The notes under the pieces were generated by a model. The model was not told where the DNA came from. It did not search any database and saw only the letters and a list, made by a program, of their open reading frames with translations. A stretch of 27,860 nucleotides of DNA from Patescibacteria group bacterium (GTDB lineage Bacteria; Patescibacteriota; Microgenomatia; UBA1400; PJMF01). Shown here piece by piece: positions 6,582-13,997 of this stretch (the first letter of the stretch is position 1; every line of letters starts with the position of its first letter). Position numbers and translations under genes: made by a program. The stretch is taken from contig JAHJBU010000013.1 of assembly GCA_018813375.1 (NCBI GenBank), positions 1-27,860 on the forward strand, written 5' to 3'.

Positions 6582-7091
6582 TTAATCTTTTTCCTGTTTT
6601 TCAACTTGCGTAACCGATCTAAGCTTAATGCCCTTAATTTTAACCAATCTAGCAATTTGCTGCAGGGCCTCAAAAGTAGCATATGCATTTGATGCTTGAT
6701 TATTGGTTCCTAAAATTTTGCTAGAAATATCTCTAATGCCAGCAGCTTCTACCACTGCCCTCACTGGACCACCGGCAATTACACCTGTCCCTTTAGGAGC
6801 AGGTTTAAGCAATAGTTTAGCAGCGCCTTTCTTAACAAAAATCTTAAAAGGCACAGTGGTACCATCTATTGGCACCTGAATCATGCGTTTTTTAGCTTTT
6901 CTAACACCTTTTTTAATCGCTGAAACTACATCGGGAGCCTTACCTTTAGCTACGCCAATTTTACCTTTTTTATCACCCACAACCATAATTACTGAAAAAC
7001 CAATAGAGTTACCTCCTTTAGTTTTTTTTGAAACTCTTGAAATTTGAATTACTTTTTCTTCAAATGCGTCAGTTTTAATTTGATCTCTCAT
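6582..7091 (-). CDS. rpsE: 30S ribosomal protein S5 (uS5)
   Basis: S5 lies on the solvent side of the 30S body and contributes to decoding accuracy and to the spectinomycin site. The 169 residues contain the N-terminal double-stranded-RNA-binding fold (QISRVSKKTKGG at 17-27, then VVGDKKGKIGVAKGKA). The C-terminal domain contains KPAPKGTGVIAGGPVRAVVE and GIRDISSKILGTNN. The loop after KGG reads NSIGF rather than the usual R-x-FSF. An AAGGA ribosome site precedes the ATG. It is flanked by rplR (9 bases) and rplO (6 bases), and rpmD is missing. Confidence 0.98.
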   Translation of the reverse strand: MRDQIKTDAFEEKVIQISRVSKKTKGGNSIGFSVIMVVGDKKGKIGVAKGKAPDVVSAIKKGVRKAKKRMIQVPIDGTTVPFKIFVKKGAAKLLLKPAPKGTGVIAGGPVRAVVEAAGIRDISSKILGTNNQASNAYATFEALQQIARLVKIKGIKLRSVTQVEKQEKD

Positions 7092-7100
7092 ATTTTCCTT

Positions 7101-7460
7101 TTATAGTTTAAGTCCTGCTTCTCTTAAAGTTTCTGCTGCTGCCCTGACTCTCCCATGATAACGACAGTGACTGCGGTCAAACACTAGTTGCTTAATTTTT
7201 TTAACCTTAAGTTGTTTAGCAATTTCTTGAGCAATTACTAAAGCTTTCTCTGTTTTAGTACCAATAAACTTCTTCTTTTTATCAAGGTCATTAGCGCAAG
7301 CCAAAGTTAGTCCTTTATCATCATCAATTGCCTGCAAATAAAAATGTTGATTGGAACGAAACACACTTAACCTAGGGCACAAAGCTGTCCCATGAATCTT
7401 TGATCTGACCCTAATTTGTCGTTTCTTTTTCGTTGATAGGTTGTGATTAATTTTTGACAT
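7101..7460 (-). CDS. rplR: 50S ribosomal protein L18 (uL18)
   Basis: L18 binds 5S rRNA together with L5 and places it in the central protuberance. The 119-residue protein has the basic N-terminus (KKKRQIRVRSKIHGT), the LSVFRSNQHFYLQAIDDDKG motif at about 31-50, and the C-terminal FDRSHCRYHGRVRAAAETLR ending EAGLKL, close to the family's FDRGGYxYHGRVKALAD. The length is normal. It lies between rplF (11 bases) and rpsE, the canonical spc order. Confidence 0.97.
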   Translation of the reverse strand: MSKINHNLSTKKKRQIRVRSKIHGTALCPRLSVFRSNQHFYLQAIDDDKGLTLACANDLDKKKKFIGTKTEKALVIAQEIAKQLKVKKIKQLVFDRSHCRYHGRVRAAAETLREAGLKL

Positions 7461-7471
7461 AGTTTTCTTTA

Positions 7472-8011
7472 TTAAGCAGTAGCTGCTTTTCCTTGCTTGC
7501 GTCTAACTACCTCACCTTCATAACGAACACCCTTGCCCTTGTAAGGCTCAGGTTTTTTAACTTGACGAATTTCAGCGGCTACTTGCCCGACTTGTTGCTT
7601 ACTTATACCTGAAACAATAATTGTGTCATTTCCTTCAACTGAAAGAATAATTCCCTCAGGAGCTTTATACTCTACATCATGAGAAAATCCAACTTGAAGA
7701 TTTAATCCCGTTCCTTTTTGCTGGACACGGTAACCTGTTCCAACCATTTTTAAAGTTTTTTTATAACCCTCAACCACTCCAAGTATATTATTGTTAATTA
7801 AGCTTCTCACTAGACCATGATTAGCCTTGCTTTGTTTTTCATGATTAGTTCTGGTGACTTGAAGCTGATTATTTTCTAGAGTTATTTTTATCCCAGGTAA
7901 AATCTTGGTACTCAGCTGACCCCTAGGGCCTTTAACCATAATCGATTGACTATCCATTTCAAGAGTTACTTCTTTGGGAATAGTGATAAGAACGCGACCA
8001 ATTTTTGACAT
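7472..8011 (-). CDS. rplF: 50S ribosomal protein L6 (uL6)
   Basis: L6 binds 23S rRNA near the sarcin-ricin loop and the factor-binding site. I use the ATG at 8011-8009, giving 179 residues beginning MSKIGRVLITIP, the usual L6 start and length. It lies 5 bases after rpsH. A TTG seven codons further upstream would overlap rpsH by 16 bases and add residues not normally found. Two L6 repeats are visible, with VKGPRGQLSTK early and the C-terminal KKPEPYKGKGVRYEGE motif. A short basic tail ends the protein. Confidence 0.96.
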   Translation of the reverse strand: MSKIGRVLITIPKEVTLEMDSQSIMVKGPRGQLSTKILPGIKITLENNQLQVTRTNHEKQSKANHGLVRSLINNNILGVVEGYKKTLKMVGTGYRVQQKGTGLNLQVGFSHDVEYKAPEGIILSVEGNDTIIVSGISKQQVGQVAAEIRQVKKPEPYKGKGVRYEGEVVRRKQGKAATA

Positions 8012-8016
8012 AATTA

Positions 8017-8409
8017 TTACCAAATCTGACAAATAATTTCTCCTCCAACATTTTTAAGACGTGCTTCTTTATCAGTTAAAATACCCTGGTTTGTACTAAG
8101 GAGTGTAATGCCATATCCATCTAAGGTAACTGGAATCTTATTAACCGAGACATAGAGTCTTCTTCCGGGCTTCGAAGCTCGCTTGACTCCACTAATTGCT
8201 GGAAGCGAACCTTCATACCTTAGTTTTAATTTGATTTGATTTTGTGGCTTCATCTCTAAAGACTCCGTCTTAGAAACATAGTTTTCTCTAACTAAAATCT
8301 CAGCAATAGCAGCCTTTAATTTGGAATGTGGAATCACCACCTCACTATGTCCTGCGGCGAGAGCATTCTTAATCCGGATTATCATGTCAGCGATCGAATC
8401 AGTTGTCAT
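8017..8409 (-). CDS. rpsH: 30S ribosomal protein S8 (uS8)
   Basis: S8 binds helix 21 of 16S rRNA and is an early assembly protein; in E. coli it also represses the spc operon. The 130-residue product begins MTTDSIADMIIRIKNALAAG, the standard start. The C-terminal signature is conserved as YGITLLSTNQGILTDKEA followed by RLKNVGGEIICQIW. It lies between rpsN (5 bases) and rplF (5 bases). I found no clear copy of an S8 target hairpin by eye in this cluster. Confidence 0.98.
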   Translation of the reverse strand: MTTDSIADMIIRIKNALAAGHSEVVIPHSKLKAAIAEILVRENYVSKTESLEMKPQNQIKLKLRYEGSLPAISGVKRASKPGRRLYVSVNKIPVTLDGYGITLLSTNQGILTDKEARLKNVGGEIICQIW

Positions 8410-8414
8410 AATAG

Positions 8415-8657
8415 TTATTTACTTGCTTTTACTACTCCTGGCAATTCTCCTTTATTTGCCAGTTCACGGAATGTAATTCTACTTAATCCAAAGTACCTTA
8501 TATATCCACGGGGACGACCCGTAATTTTACAACGATTTTTGCCTCTAGTCGAGACGCGATTTTCTCTGCGCTCACCAGTTTGCAAACATTCCTCTAAATA
8601 CTTTTGGCGCTTCTCTTTTAGCCTGAGTGATTTAATTATTTTTGATGTTTTAGCCAT
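8415..8657 (-). CDS. rpsN: 30S ribosomal protein S14 (uS14), short zinc-free form
   Basis: I place the start at the ATG 8657-8655 (80 residues, MAKTSKI), because AAAGGA sits just upstream and the start overlaps the rplE stop by 8 bases. An earlier ATG would add only five residues. The C-terminal half (KNRCKITGRPRGYIRYFGLS, then RITFRELANKGELPG) matches S14 of the cysteine-poor type: the four zinc cysteines are absent and only the C of RCKITGRP remains. It is about 20 residues shorter than E. coli S14. The nearly universal terminal KASW is KASK here. It contributes to the 30S head. Confidence 0.95.
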   Translation of the reverse strand: MAKTSKIIKSLRLKEKRQKYLEECLQTGERRENRVSTRGKNRCKITGRPRGYIRYFGLSRITFRELANKGELPGVVKASK

Positions 8658-9210
8658 TATTTTCCTTTGCAAACGGCATGCCTAATAATTCTAATAATTT
8701 AAAAGCCTGTTTGTTTTCTTTAGCACTAGTAACAATTGTAATTTGTAAACCACGAACTTGGTCAATGTTATCATAATTTATTTCTGGAAAAACAATTTGC
8801 TCATCTAAACCCAAGTTATAATTTCCCTGCCCATCAAAAGCATTTCTAGAAATACCCTGAAAATCCTTAACTCGAGGTAAAGTGATGCCAATTAACTTAT
8901 CAAGAAACTCCCACATTCGCTGACCTCTCAAAGTTACCGTTGCACCAACCGGATCTCCCTCTCTAAGATTAAAACCCGCTACTGACTGACGAGCTAAATT
9001 AATATTCAGCTTCTGACCAGTAATAACCTTAAATTGATCAATAATACTATCCATAATCTTCCAGCGAGCCTTAGGGTCCACGGGTTGTGTTACTCCCATA
9101 TTAACAATCACTTTTTTAATTTGAGGAACAGCCATCATAGAGCTAAACTTAAACTCTTTTTTAAGCACTGGGGCTATTTTTTGCTGGTATTTTTCTTGTA
9201 ATCTATTCAT
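8650..9210 (-). CDS. rplE: 50S ribosomal protein L5 (uL5)
   Basis: L5 binds 5S rRNA in the central protuberance and contacts S13 and P-site tRNA. The 186 residues include the N-terminal YQQKIAPVLKKEF, PQIKKVIVNMGVT at about 29-41, and LRGQRMWEFLDKLIGITLPR with VKDFQGISRNAFDGQGNY in the middle. The segment IVFPEINYDNIDQVRGLQIT lies towards the C-terminus. Length and order (rplX-rplE-rpsN) are standard. Its last 8 bases overlap rpsN, and the rpsN ribosome site lies within its end. Confidence 0.98.
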   Translation of the reverse strand: MNRLQEKYQQKIAPVLKKEFKFSSMMAVPQIKKVIVNMGVTQPVDPKARWKIMDSIIDQFKVITGQKLNINLARQSVAGFNLREGDPVGATVTLRGQRMWEFLDKLIGITLPRVKDFQGISRNAFDGQGNYNLGLDEQIVFPEINYDNIDQVRGLQITIVTSAKENKQAFKLLELLGMPFAKENNG

Positions 9211-9222
9211 TTTTTATTTAAT

Positions 9223-9549
9223 TTATTTTTTCTTTTTTTCTTGATCTGGCACAGCTTGCCCTGTTTTTTTATAAATTCGCTGTTTAGTGCCATCTTTAGC
9301 TACTTGGTAGCCAATTCTATCTACCTTGTTTTGATCATTCAAGATAGCAATGTTAGCCACGGGTAGAGATCTCTCTTTACGAATTCTGTCGCCTGATCTA
9401 TCTCCAATAGGCTTAATGTGCTTAGTGTAAAAATTAGCCCCTTTAACCACAACTCGATCTTTTGGCGATAAAACCCTAATAATTTCACTCTTATGACCTT
9501 TGTCTTTCCCCCCAGTGACTAGTACTTTATCTCCGACTTTAAATTTCAT
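9223..9549 (-). CDS. rplX: 50S ribosomal protein L24 (uL24)
   Basis: L24 initiates 50S assembly and lies near the polypeptide exit. The 108-residue product starts with a KOW motif (KFKVGDKVLVTGGKDKGHKS, 2-21), followed by VVKGANFYTKHIKP and a central GDRIRKERSLPVANIAIL. It ends in a Lys-rich tail (PDQEKKKK). AGGAG occurs about 14 bases before the ATG, inside the end of rplN. Gaps are 4 bases to rplN and 12 bases to rplE. Confidence 0.97.
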   Translation of the reverse strand: MKFKVGDKVLVTGGKDKGHKSEIIRVLSPKDRVVVKGANFYTKHIKPIGDRSGDRIRKERSLPVANIAILNDQNKVDRIGYQVAKDGTKQRIYKKTGQAVPDQEKKKK

Positions 9550-9553
9550 AGTA

Positions 9554-9928
9554 TTACAAAAGCTCCTGACCTAAACTAGCAATTTTATGATAACCTTTTT
9601 CTTTAACTTCCCTGGCAACAGGACCAAAAACCCTAGTTCCCACAGGATCCAAATTAATTCTAGAATTAATAATCACAGCTGCATTATCGTCAAAACGAAC
9701 ATACTCGCCACTAAGACGTCTTTTTTCTTTTCTAGTTCTAACAATTACAGCTCGTACCACCTCACCTTTTTTAACATCGCTCTGAGGCGCAGCCTCAATC
9801 ACAGAAGCACATACCATATCACCCACATGACCGAATCTTCTTCTTGAACCACCATAGACCTGAATTACACGCAAAGATTTAGCTCCGCTGTTATCAGCTA
9901 CTCGTAAGACTGATCTTAGTTGTATCAT
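9554..9928 (-). CDS. rplN: 50S ribosomal protein L14 (uL14)
   Basis: L14 forms part of the intersubunit bridge B8 region and is the site where the silencing factor RsfS binds. The 124 residues contain the family signatures MIQLRSVLRVADNSGAKSLR at the start, GGSRRRFGHVGDMVCASV in the middle, RAVIVRTRKEKRR, and the C-terminal RVFGPVAREVKEKGYHKIAS. The length is typical (~122). It starts one base after the end of rpsQ, opening the spc cluster with no separate promoter visible, so S10 and spc are probably one transcript. Confidence 0.98.
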   Translation of the reverse strand: MIQLRSVLRVADNSGAKSLRVIQVYGGSRRRFGHVGDMVCASVIEAAPQSDVKKGEVVRAVIVRTRKEKRRLSGEYVRFDDNAAVIINSRINLDPVGTRVFGPVAREVKEKGYHKIASLGQELL

Positions 9929-9929
9929 A

Positions 9930-10169
9930 TTATTTCTTTATTTTTTCAATTACTCTAAAGTATTTTGTTTTACTTACTGGGCGACATTCTTCAATGATCA
10001 CCATGTCTCCTAACTCTAGTTTTATATCAACGAAATGGCACATGTAATTTTTGCTACGCTTGACACTCTTTTTATATAAAGGATGCTGCCATTGCCTAGT
10101 GACTTTAACCTTGGCGGTTTGAGAAGTGCTAAGAGAAGTAATTATTCCTTGTAATTGTTTTTTAGACAT
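9930..10169 (-). CDS. rpsQ: 30S ribosomal protein S17 (uS17)
   Basis: S17 is an OB-fold primary 16S rRNA binding protein of the 30S body. The 79-residue protein starts SKKQLQGIITSLSTSQTAKV, with a VKVTRQWQHPLYKKSVKRSK segment and DMVIIEECRPVSKTKYFRV near the C-terminus, which matches the family's GDxVxIxExRPLSKTK. The start overlaps the rpmC stop by one base (TAATG), and a GAGGG occurs about 14 bases upstream within rpmC. Confidence 0.97.
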   Translation of the reverse strand: MSKKQLQGIITSLSTSQTAKVKVTRQWQHPLYKKSVKRSKNYMCHFVDIKLELGDMVIIEECRPVSKTKYFRVIEKIKK

Positions 10170-10432
10170 TATTTGTTTCCCTCATCTTTTTTTGATTTCT
10201 TAGGATCATCTACTATTTTGTTTTGATTCAAAGCGAGCAATTCTTGCTCGCGCAATATAGTTTTAATCCGAGCTATATCATCTCTTAATCTACTAATTGA
10301 CCTAGTGTCTCCTAACTTCCCAGCTGACAACTCAAGTTTAGATTGAGCAACTTTCATCTCTAGCTCTTGAAGTTGTTTCAAAAGCTCTGCATTGGTTTTT
10401 TCATGTAGTGCTTTAATATTGTTTCGTTTCAT
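10169..10432 (-). CDS. rpmC: 50S ribosomal protein L29 (uL29) with C-terminal extension
   Basis: L29 lies at the polypeptide exit and helps dock chaperones and SRP. I use the ATG at 10432-10430, which lies 1 base after the rplP stop; an upstream ATG would overlap rplP by 68 bases with non-L29 sequence. The 87 residues begin MKRNNIKALHEKTNAELLKQ, with helix-rich ELEMKVAQSKLELSAGKLGD and DDIARIKTILREQEL. About 20 residues beyond the usual ~65 form a charged tail ending KKSKKDEGNK. The coiled two-helix hairpin expected of L29 is evident. Confidence 0.94.
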   Translation of the reverse strand: MKRNNIKALHEKTNAELLKQLQELEMKVAQSKLELSAGKLGDTRSISRLRDDIARIKTILREQELLALNQNKIVDDPKKSKKDEGNK

Positions 10433-10433
10433 T

Positions 10434-10838
10434 TTATCTTTCAATAATTCTAGTTTTAACAGAAATCTTATGACCAGCCTTATGCAGTGCTTCCTTAGCA
10501 ATATCTGCTGGCACGCCTCCTAACTCAAATAAAATTACTCCTGGAAGGATCGTGACCACATATTCCTTAATATCACCTTTACCAGACCCCATCTTAACAC
10601 CCACTGGCTTACTAGTGATTGGCTTATCTGGAAAAACTCTAATCCAGTACTTGCCAGTTCTTTTAGTCACATGAGTAATTTTTTTACGGGCTGCTTCAAT
10701 CTGACGAGCCGAAACCCATCCACAGCTCATGGCCTTAAGACCAAAATCACCAAATGAAAGTTTATTTCCACGCTGAGCCTTACCCCTCATTTTTCCCCTG
10801 AATTGCTTGCGAAATTTAGTTTTTTTTGGTTGTAACAT
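10434..10838 (-). CDS. rplP: 50S ribosomal protein L16 (uL16)
   Basis: L16 organises the A-site side of the large subunit. The 134-residue protein starts MLQPKKTKFRKQFRGKMRGK and has LSFGDFGLKAMSCGWVSARQ at about 27-46. The region TGKYWIRVFPDKPITSKPVG matches the family stretch that contains the arginine hydroxylated in E. coli (R81). MGSGKGDIKEYV follows, and IAKEALHKAGHKISVKT closes the protein. The length is normal. It follows rpsC after 10 bases and is followed by rpmC after one base. Confidence 0.98.
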   Translation of the reverse strand: MLQPKKTKFRKQFRGKMRGKAQRGNKLSFGDFGLKAMSCGWVSARQIEAARKKITHVTKRTGKYWIRVFPDKPITSKPVGVKMGSGKGDIKEYVVTILPGVILFELGGVPADIAKEALHKAGHKISVKTRIIER

Positions 10839-10848
10839 GAGACTTTTC

Positions 10849-11502
10849 CTAAATTTCTTTCTCTCCCTTATAAATCCAGACTTTAATGCCTACATATCCC
10901 GATCTAGTCCGAGCAGCCTCATGATAGTAATCAATATTGGCTCGCAAGGTTTGAGTCGGGACACTACCTTGACCATATTTTTCACTGCGACCAATTTCAG
11001 CCCCACCAATTCTTCCTGAAAGTTGAATCTTAATTCCCTTAGCACCAGCCTGCATTACTCTTTCTAGTGCTTGCTTAACAGCTCGCCGGTGTGGATAACG
11101 AGTGATTAATTGCTGAGCAATTCTTTCAGCCACTAGTTTGGAGCTCAAATTAGGCTCGGCTACTTCGCTTACCTGAATATCGATGTGAACTTTGTCCTTT
11201 TTTAATTTTGAAACATTCAAAATTTTCTCTACACCCTGACGTACTTCCTCTAGGTTAGAGCCGCCTCTACCAATTACAACACCTGGTCTAGAGACAGAAA
11301 TAATTATTTTAATCTTTTTGACACTTCGTTCAATCCCAATTTCTACTAAACCAGCATTAGCTAATTTTTCTTTTAGATATTTACGCAGTTTATAATCCTC
11401 TAAAACTTTATTAGAGTAATCACTCGCATTGGTATACCACCTTGATTTCCAGTCAAAGGTAATACCTAGCCTGAAACCAGTAGGGTTAACTTTTTGTCCC
11501 AT
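10849..11502 (-). CDS. rpsC: 30S ribosomal protein S3 (uS3)
   Basis: S3 forms part of the mRNA entry tunnel and helicase in the 30S head. The 217-residue protein begins GQKVNPTGFRLGITFDWKSR, has a type II KH domain with the GRGG loop at 78-81 (RPGVVIGRGGSNLEEV), and a C-terminal S3 domain with QALERVMQAGAKGIKIQLSG, RIGGAEIGRSE and ANIDYYHEAARTRSGYVGIK. The length fits bacteria without long tails. It ends in TAG and follows rplV after one base. Confidence 0.98.
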   Translation of the reverse strand: MGQKVNPTGFRLGITFDWKSRWYTNASDYSNKVLEDYKLRKYLKEKLANAGLVEIGIERSVKKIKIIISVSRPGVVIGRGGSNLEEVRQGVEKILNVSKLKKDKVHIDIQVSEVAEPNLSSKLVAERIAQQLITRYPHRRAVKQALERVMQAGAKGIKIQLSGRIGGAEIGRSEKYGQGSVPTQTLRANIDYYHEAARTRSGYVGIKVWIYKGEKEI

Positions 11503-11503
11503 A

Positions 11504-11929
11504 TTATTTCTTTTTCTTAGTAATAGTTTTTACTTTTTTTGGTTTAATTGATTTTACTTTTAACTTAGCTACTTCTTTGTTATTAACTGGTTTTTTATCT
11601 AAAGATTCTAAAACCACTTTAATGTGAGAAGTACGCTTCATAATGCTATGAGCTCTACCTCTACTCACTGCTCGCCAGCGTTTAAAAATTGATCCAGGCG
11701 TAACCTCGACACTTGACAGTTTTAAGCCTTCAAACTGCAGAGCATGATTATTCATCGCGCTAGCAATAGCCTGCTTAATCACTTTTAAAATTGCTAAGCT
11801 AGCTCTTCGATCTATGACTGCTAGCTGACGCATAGCTTGTTCTAAAGGTAAATCTTTAACTTGATTGGCTACCAATCTCACTTTACGGGGTGATTGTCTA
11901 ATTTGTTTTTGTATAGCCGTAATTTTCAT
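11504..11929 (-). CDS. rplV: 50S ribosomal protein L22 (uL22) with basic tail
   Basis: L22 lines the polypeptide exit tunnel next to L4. Residues 1-110 are standard: QIRQSPRKVRLVANQVKDLP near the start and a tunnel hairpin region including FKRWRAVSRGRAHSIMKRTS, close to the family's RAxPRARGRAxxIxKRTSHI. The protein has 141 residues against about 110. The extra ~30 C-terminal residues are Lys-rich (VKSIKPKKVKTITKKKK). AAAGG sits 8 bases before the ATG. It follows rpsS after 9 bases. Confidence 0.97.
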   Translation of the reverse strand: MKITAIQKQIRQSPRKVRLVANQVKDLPLEQAMRQLAVIDRRASLAILKVIKQAIASAMNNHALQFEGLKLSSVEVTPGSIFKRWRAVSRGRAHSIMKRTSHIKVVLESLDKKPVNNKEVAKLKVKSIKPKKVKTITKKKK

Positions 11930-11938
11930 AATTAGCCT

Positions 11939-12223
11939 TTAAGTTTTAGAAACAAGTCGCTTCACCATTCTGCCGTGACCGCGGAAATTACGTGTTAATG
12001 CAAATTCTCCAAGCTTGTGACCCACCATGTCTTCACTGCAAAAAATTTCCTTAAATTCTTTGCCCTGATGAACCATGAAAGTATGACCAACAAAATCAGG
12101 GGCAATTGTACAGCTTCTAGCCCAAGTCTTAATTGGAGTCTTCTGACCTGAGTGCTTTTGTTTCATGACCTTAGCCATTAGCTTAGGGTCAATAAATGGT
12201 CCTTTTTTACTTGATCTTCCCAT
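11939..12223 (-). CDS. rpsS: 30S ribosomal protein S19 (uS19)
   Basis: S19 lies with S13 at the top of the 30S head and contacts A- and P-site tRNAs. The 94-residue protein begins GRSSKKGPFIDPKLMAKVMK, with KTWARSCTIAPDFVGHTFMV at about 32-51 and GHKLGEFALTRNFRGHGRM near the end, all clear family motifs. The length is normal. It lies between rplB (15 bases) and rplV (9 bases). Confidence 0.98.
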   Translation of the reverse strand: MGRSSKKGPFIDPKLMAKVMKQKHSGQKTPIKTWARSCTIAPDFVGHTFMVHQGKEFKEIFCSEDMVGHKLGEFALTRNFRGHGRMVKRLVSKT

Positions 12224-12238
12224 AGTTTTTCTTTTTCT

Positions 12239-13072
12239 TTATATTTTTACTCTACGATCTCTAATAATAAACTTATTGCTCTTTCGCTTATTGCGGGTTT
12301 TCTTACCAAGAGCATGTTTGCCCCAGGGAGTCTTTGGATATTTCATACCTACACCAGATCTACCTTCACCGCCACCATGAGGGTGAGAACCTGGGTGCTG
12401 AGCTGTTCCTCTAACTGTGGGACGAATTCCCATCAAACGCTTGCGACCAGCTTTACCAAGCTTTCGATTTTTCCAATCTTGATTACCAATCTGGCCAATT
12501 GTAGCGTAGCACTTGAGGTTAATCAAACGCAGCTCTTTAGATGGCATTTGGATAGTGGCATACTTACCTTCTTTAGCCTGGATAGACGCAGCTGTACCAG
12601 CACCTCTCACCATCTGAGCTCCCTTGCCTGGAGTAAGCTCTAAATTATGAATTGGAATTCCAATTGGAATATTTTTTAGTGGCATAGCATTACCAACCTC
12701 AATCTCAACTTTTTCTCCCGCCATAATCTTATTCCCAATCTCAAGTTTATCTGGAGCCACAACGTAACTCTTATCTCCATCTGGATAAATCACCAGAGCA
12801 ATATTTGCGCTACGCATTGGATCATATTCAATTCGCTCTACCTTGCCAGCAATATCACGCTTTTTTCTTTTCCAATCAATGATGCGCATTTTCTTCTTAA
12901 CCCCACCACCGCGATGTCTCACCGTAATGTGGCCCTTAAACCCGCGACCCTGACGTTTTTTATGACCCTTAGCCAGCAATGACTTTTCAGGCTCACCCTT
13001 ATAAAGATCTGAACGATCAATAATCACCTGATGTCTGGTGCCGCTGGTAGTTGGTTTACGTTTTTTTAACAT
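12239..13072 (-). CDS. rplB: 50S ribosomal protein L2 (uL2)
   Basis: L2 is a primary 23S rRNA binding protein needed for subunit joining and peptidyl transferase activity. The 277 residues include GRGFKGHITVRHRGGGVKKK (about 42-61), IEYDPMRSANIALVIYPDG, GNAMPLKNIPIGIPIHNLEL, RGAGTAASIQAKEGKYATIQ and the C-terminal SHPHGGGEGR (229-238). That last segment holds the conserved histidines near the peptidyl transferase centre. The family's usual N-P-V-D before HPHGG reads HPGS here. The length is normal. It follows rplW after 2 bases. Confidence 0.98.
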   Translation of the reverse strand: MLKKRKPTTSGTRHQVIIDRSDLYKGEPEKSLLAKGHKKRQGRGFKGHITVRHRGGGVKKKMRIIDWKRKKRDIAGKVERIEYDPMRSANIALVIYPDGDKSYVVAPDKLEIGNKIMAGEKVEIEVGNAMPLKNIPIGIPIHNLELTPGKGAQMVRGAGTAASIQAKEGKYATIQMPSKELRLINLKCYATIGQIGNQDWKNRKLGKAGRKRLMGIRPTVRGTAQHPGSHPHGGGEGRSGVGMKYPKTPWGKHALGKKTRNKRKSNKFIIRDRRVKI

Positions 13073-13074
13073 TT

Positions 13075-13371
13075 TTATTCGTTGTGGATATCAAATAAAT
13101 CAATTGACTGATCTTTTTTAAGGGTCACCATTGCTTTTTTTACCCTATCAACTCTCTTGGCTAATCGACGTTTGCCGGTTTTTTTTACAGTAGCATTTCT
13201 AACTGTGGTGTTAATTCTAATAACCTCTACACCATATAATTCTTCTACAATTTGCTTAATCTGTTGTTTATTGGCCAGCTTATCCACCTGAAAAGTATAG
13301 GTGTTTTGAGTACTAGCCAACTGAATTGATTTCTCAGTGATAACTGGTTTTTTTAAGATATGTGAATTCAT
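13075..13371 (-). CDS. rplW: 50S ribosomal protein L23 (uL23)
   Basis: L23 sits at the tunnel exit and is the main docking site for trigger factor and SRP. The 98-residue protein has ILKKPVITEKSIQLASTQNT at about 5-24, YTFQVDKLANKQQIKQIVEE, LYGVEVIRINTTVRN, and a basic loop KKTGKRRLAKRVDRVKKAMV typical of the rRNA-binding loop. The start overlaps the rplD stop by four bases (ATGA). That overlap shows UGA being read as a stop in this genome. Confidence 0.97.
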   Translation of the reverse strand: MNSHILKKPVITEKSIQLASTQNTYTFQVDKLANKQQIKQIVEELYGVEVIRINTTVRNATVKKTGKRRLAKRVDRVKKAMVTLKKDQSIDLFDIHNE

Positions 13372-13997
13372 TTTTTAATTAAACGAGCCTCTAACTCTTT
13401 TACTACCTCGCTGGTCATAATAATTTTATCAGCCAAAGCTACTTCATAAATATTTAAACGCCCTGCTTTAGTTAAAAACACATTTTCTAAATTTCTAAGA
13501 CTTTTAAATACCTCTGGTTTAAACTTAATCATAACTATCAATGTTTTGTCTTTTTTATCAACTAATTTATACAATGCCTTTGCTGCTAATTTAGTTTTAC
13601 CCTCAAGCTCATTTAGTCCATCCCAAACCATAATTTGATCTTTTTGTGCACTAATAGCACTAATCAAAGCCTGGTTTTTTAGACTTTTGCTCATCTTTAG
13701 TTTCCAATTAGAAATTCCAGTCGGACCATGAGCCACACCACCACCTACAAAAATAGGAGCATTTCTTGAGCCATGGCGAGCATTTCCAGTTCCTTTTTGG
13801 GCGTACACTTTCTTTTTAGTCCGAGTTACTTCACCTCGAGTCTTAACCTTACTAGTGCCCTGACGTTGATTAGCCAAATATACCCTAATTCCCTGAGCCA
13901 AGAGTGGCTTATTAACCTTGGCATCAAAAATATCATTACTGCCTGTTACAGCAGTCTGACTTTTATTACCAGTTTTAGTGTAAGTAGTTAATTTCAT
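13368..13997 (-). CDS. rplD: 50S ribosomal protein L4 (uL4)
   Basis: L4 reaches into the exit tunnel and in E. coli also represses the S10 operon. The 209 residues show LAQGIRVYLANQRQGTSKVK near 33-52 and the extended loop with TKKKVYAQKGTGNARHGSRN and APIFVGGGVAHGPTG (about 60-95). The globular C-terminal part contains SKSLKNQALISAISAQ. The start overlaps the rplC stop by one base. It is the only gene in the window with a visible TGA stop, which overlaps the rplW ATG. Confidence 0.97.
   Translation of the reverse strand: MKLTTYTKTGNKSQTAVTGSNDIFDAKVNKPLLAQGIRVYLANQRQGTSKVKTRGEVTRTKKKVYAQKGTGNARHGSRNAPIFVGGGVAHGPTGISNWKLKMSKSLKNQALISAISAQKDQIMVWDGLNELEGKTKLAAKALYKLVDKKDKTLIVMIKFKPEVFKSLRNLENVFLTKAGRLNIYEVALADKIIMTSEVVKELEARLIKK

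Noticed and set aside
8326..8685. Plus-strand open frame of 119 codons across rpsN and rpsH
   Set aside because: It is antisense to two clearly conserved ribosomal protein genes, has no recognisable motif and no ribosome binding site. The same applies to other plus-strand frames such as 15288-15641, 23990-24325 and 12314-12643.
10433..10501. Upstream extension of rpmC into rplP
   Set aside because: The 23 extra residues derive from rplP read in another frame; the ATG at 10432 gives a normal L29 start.
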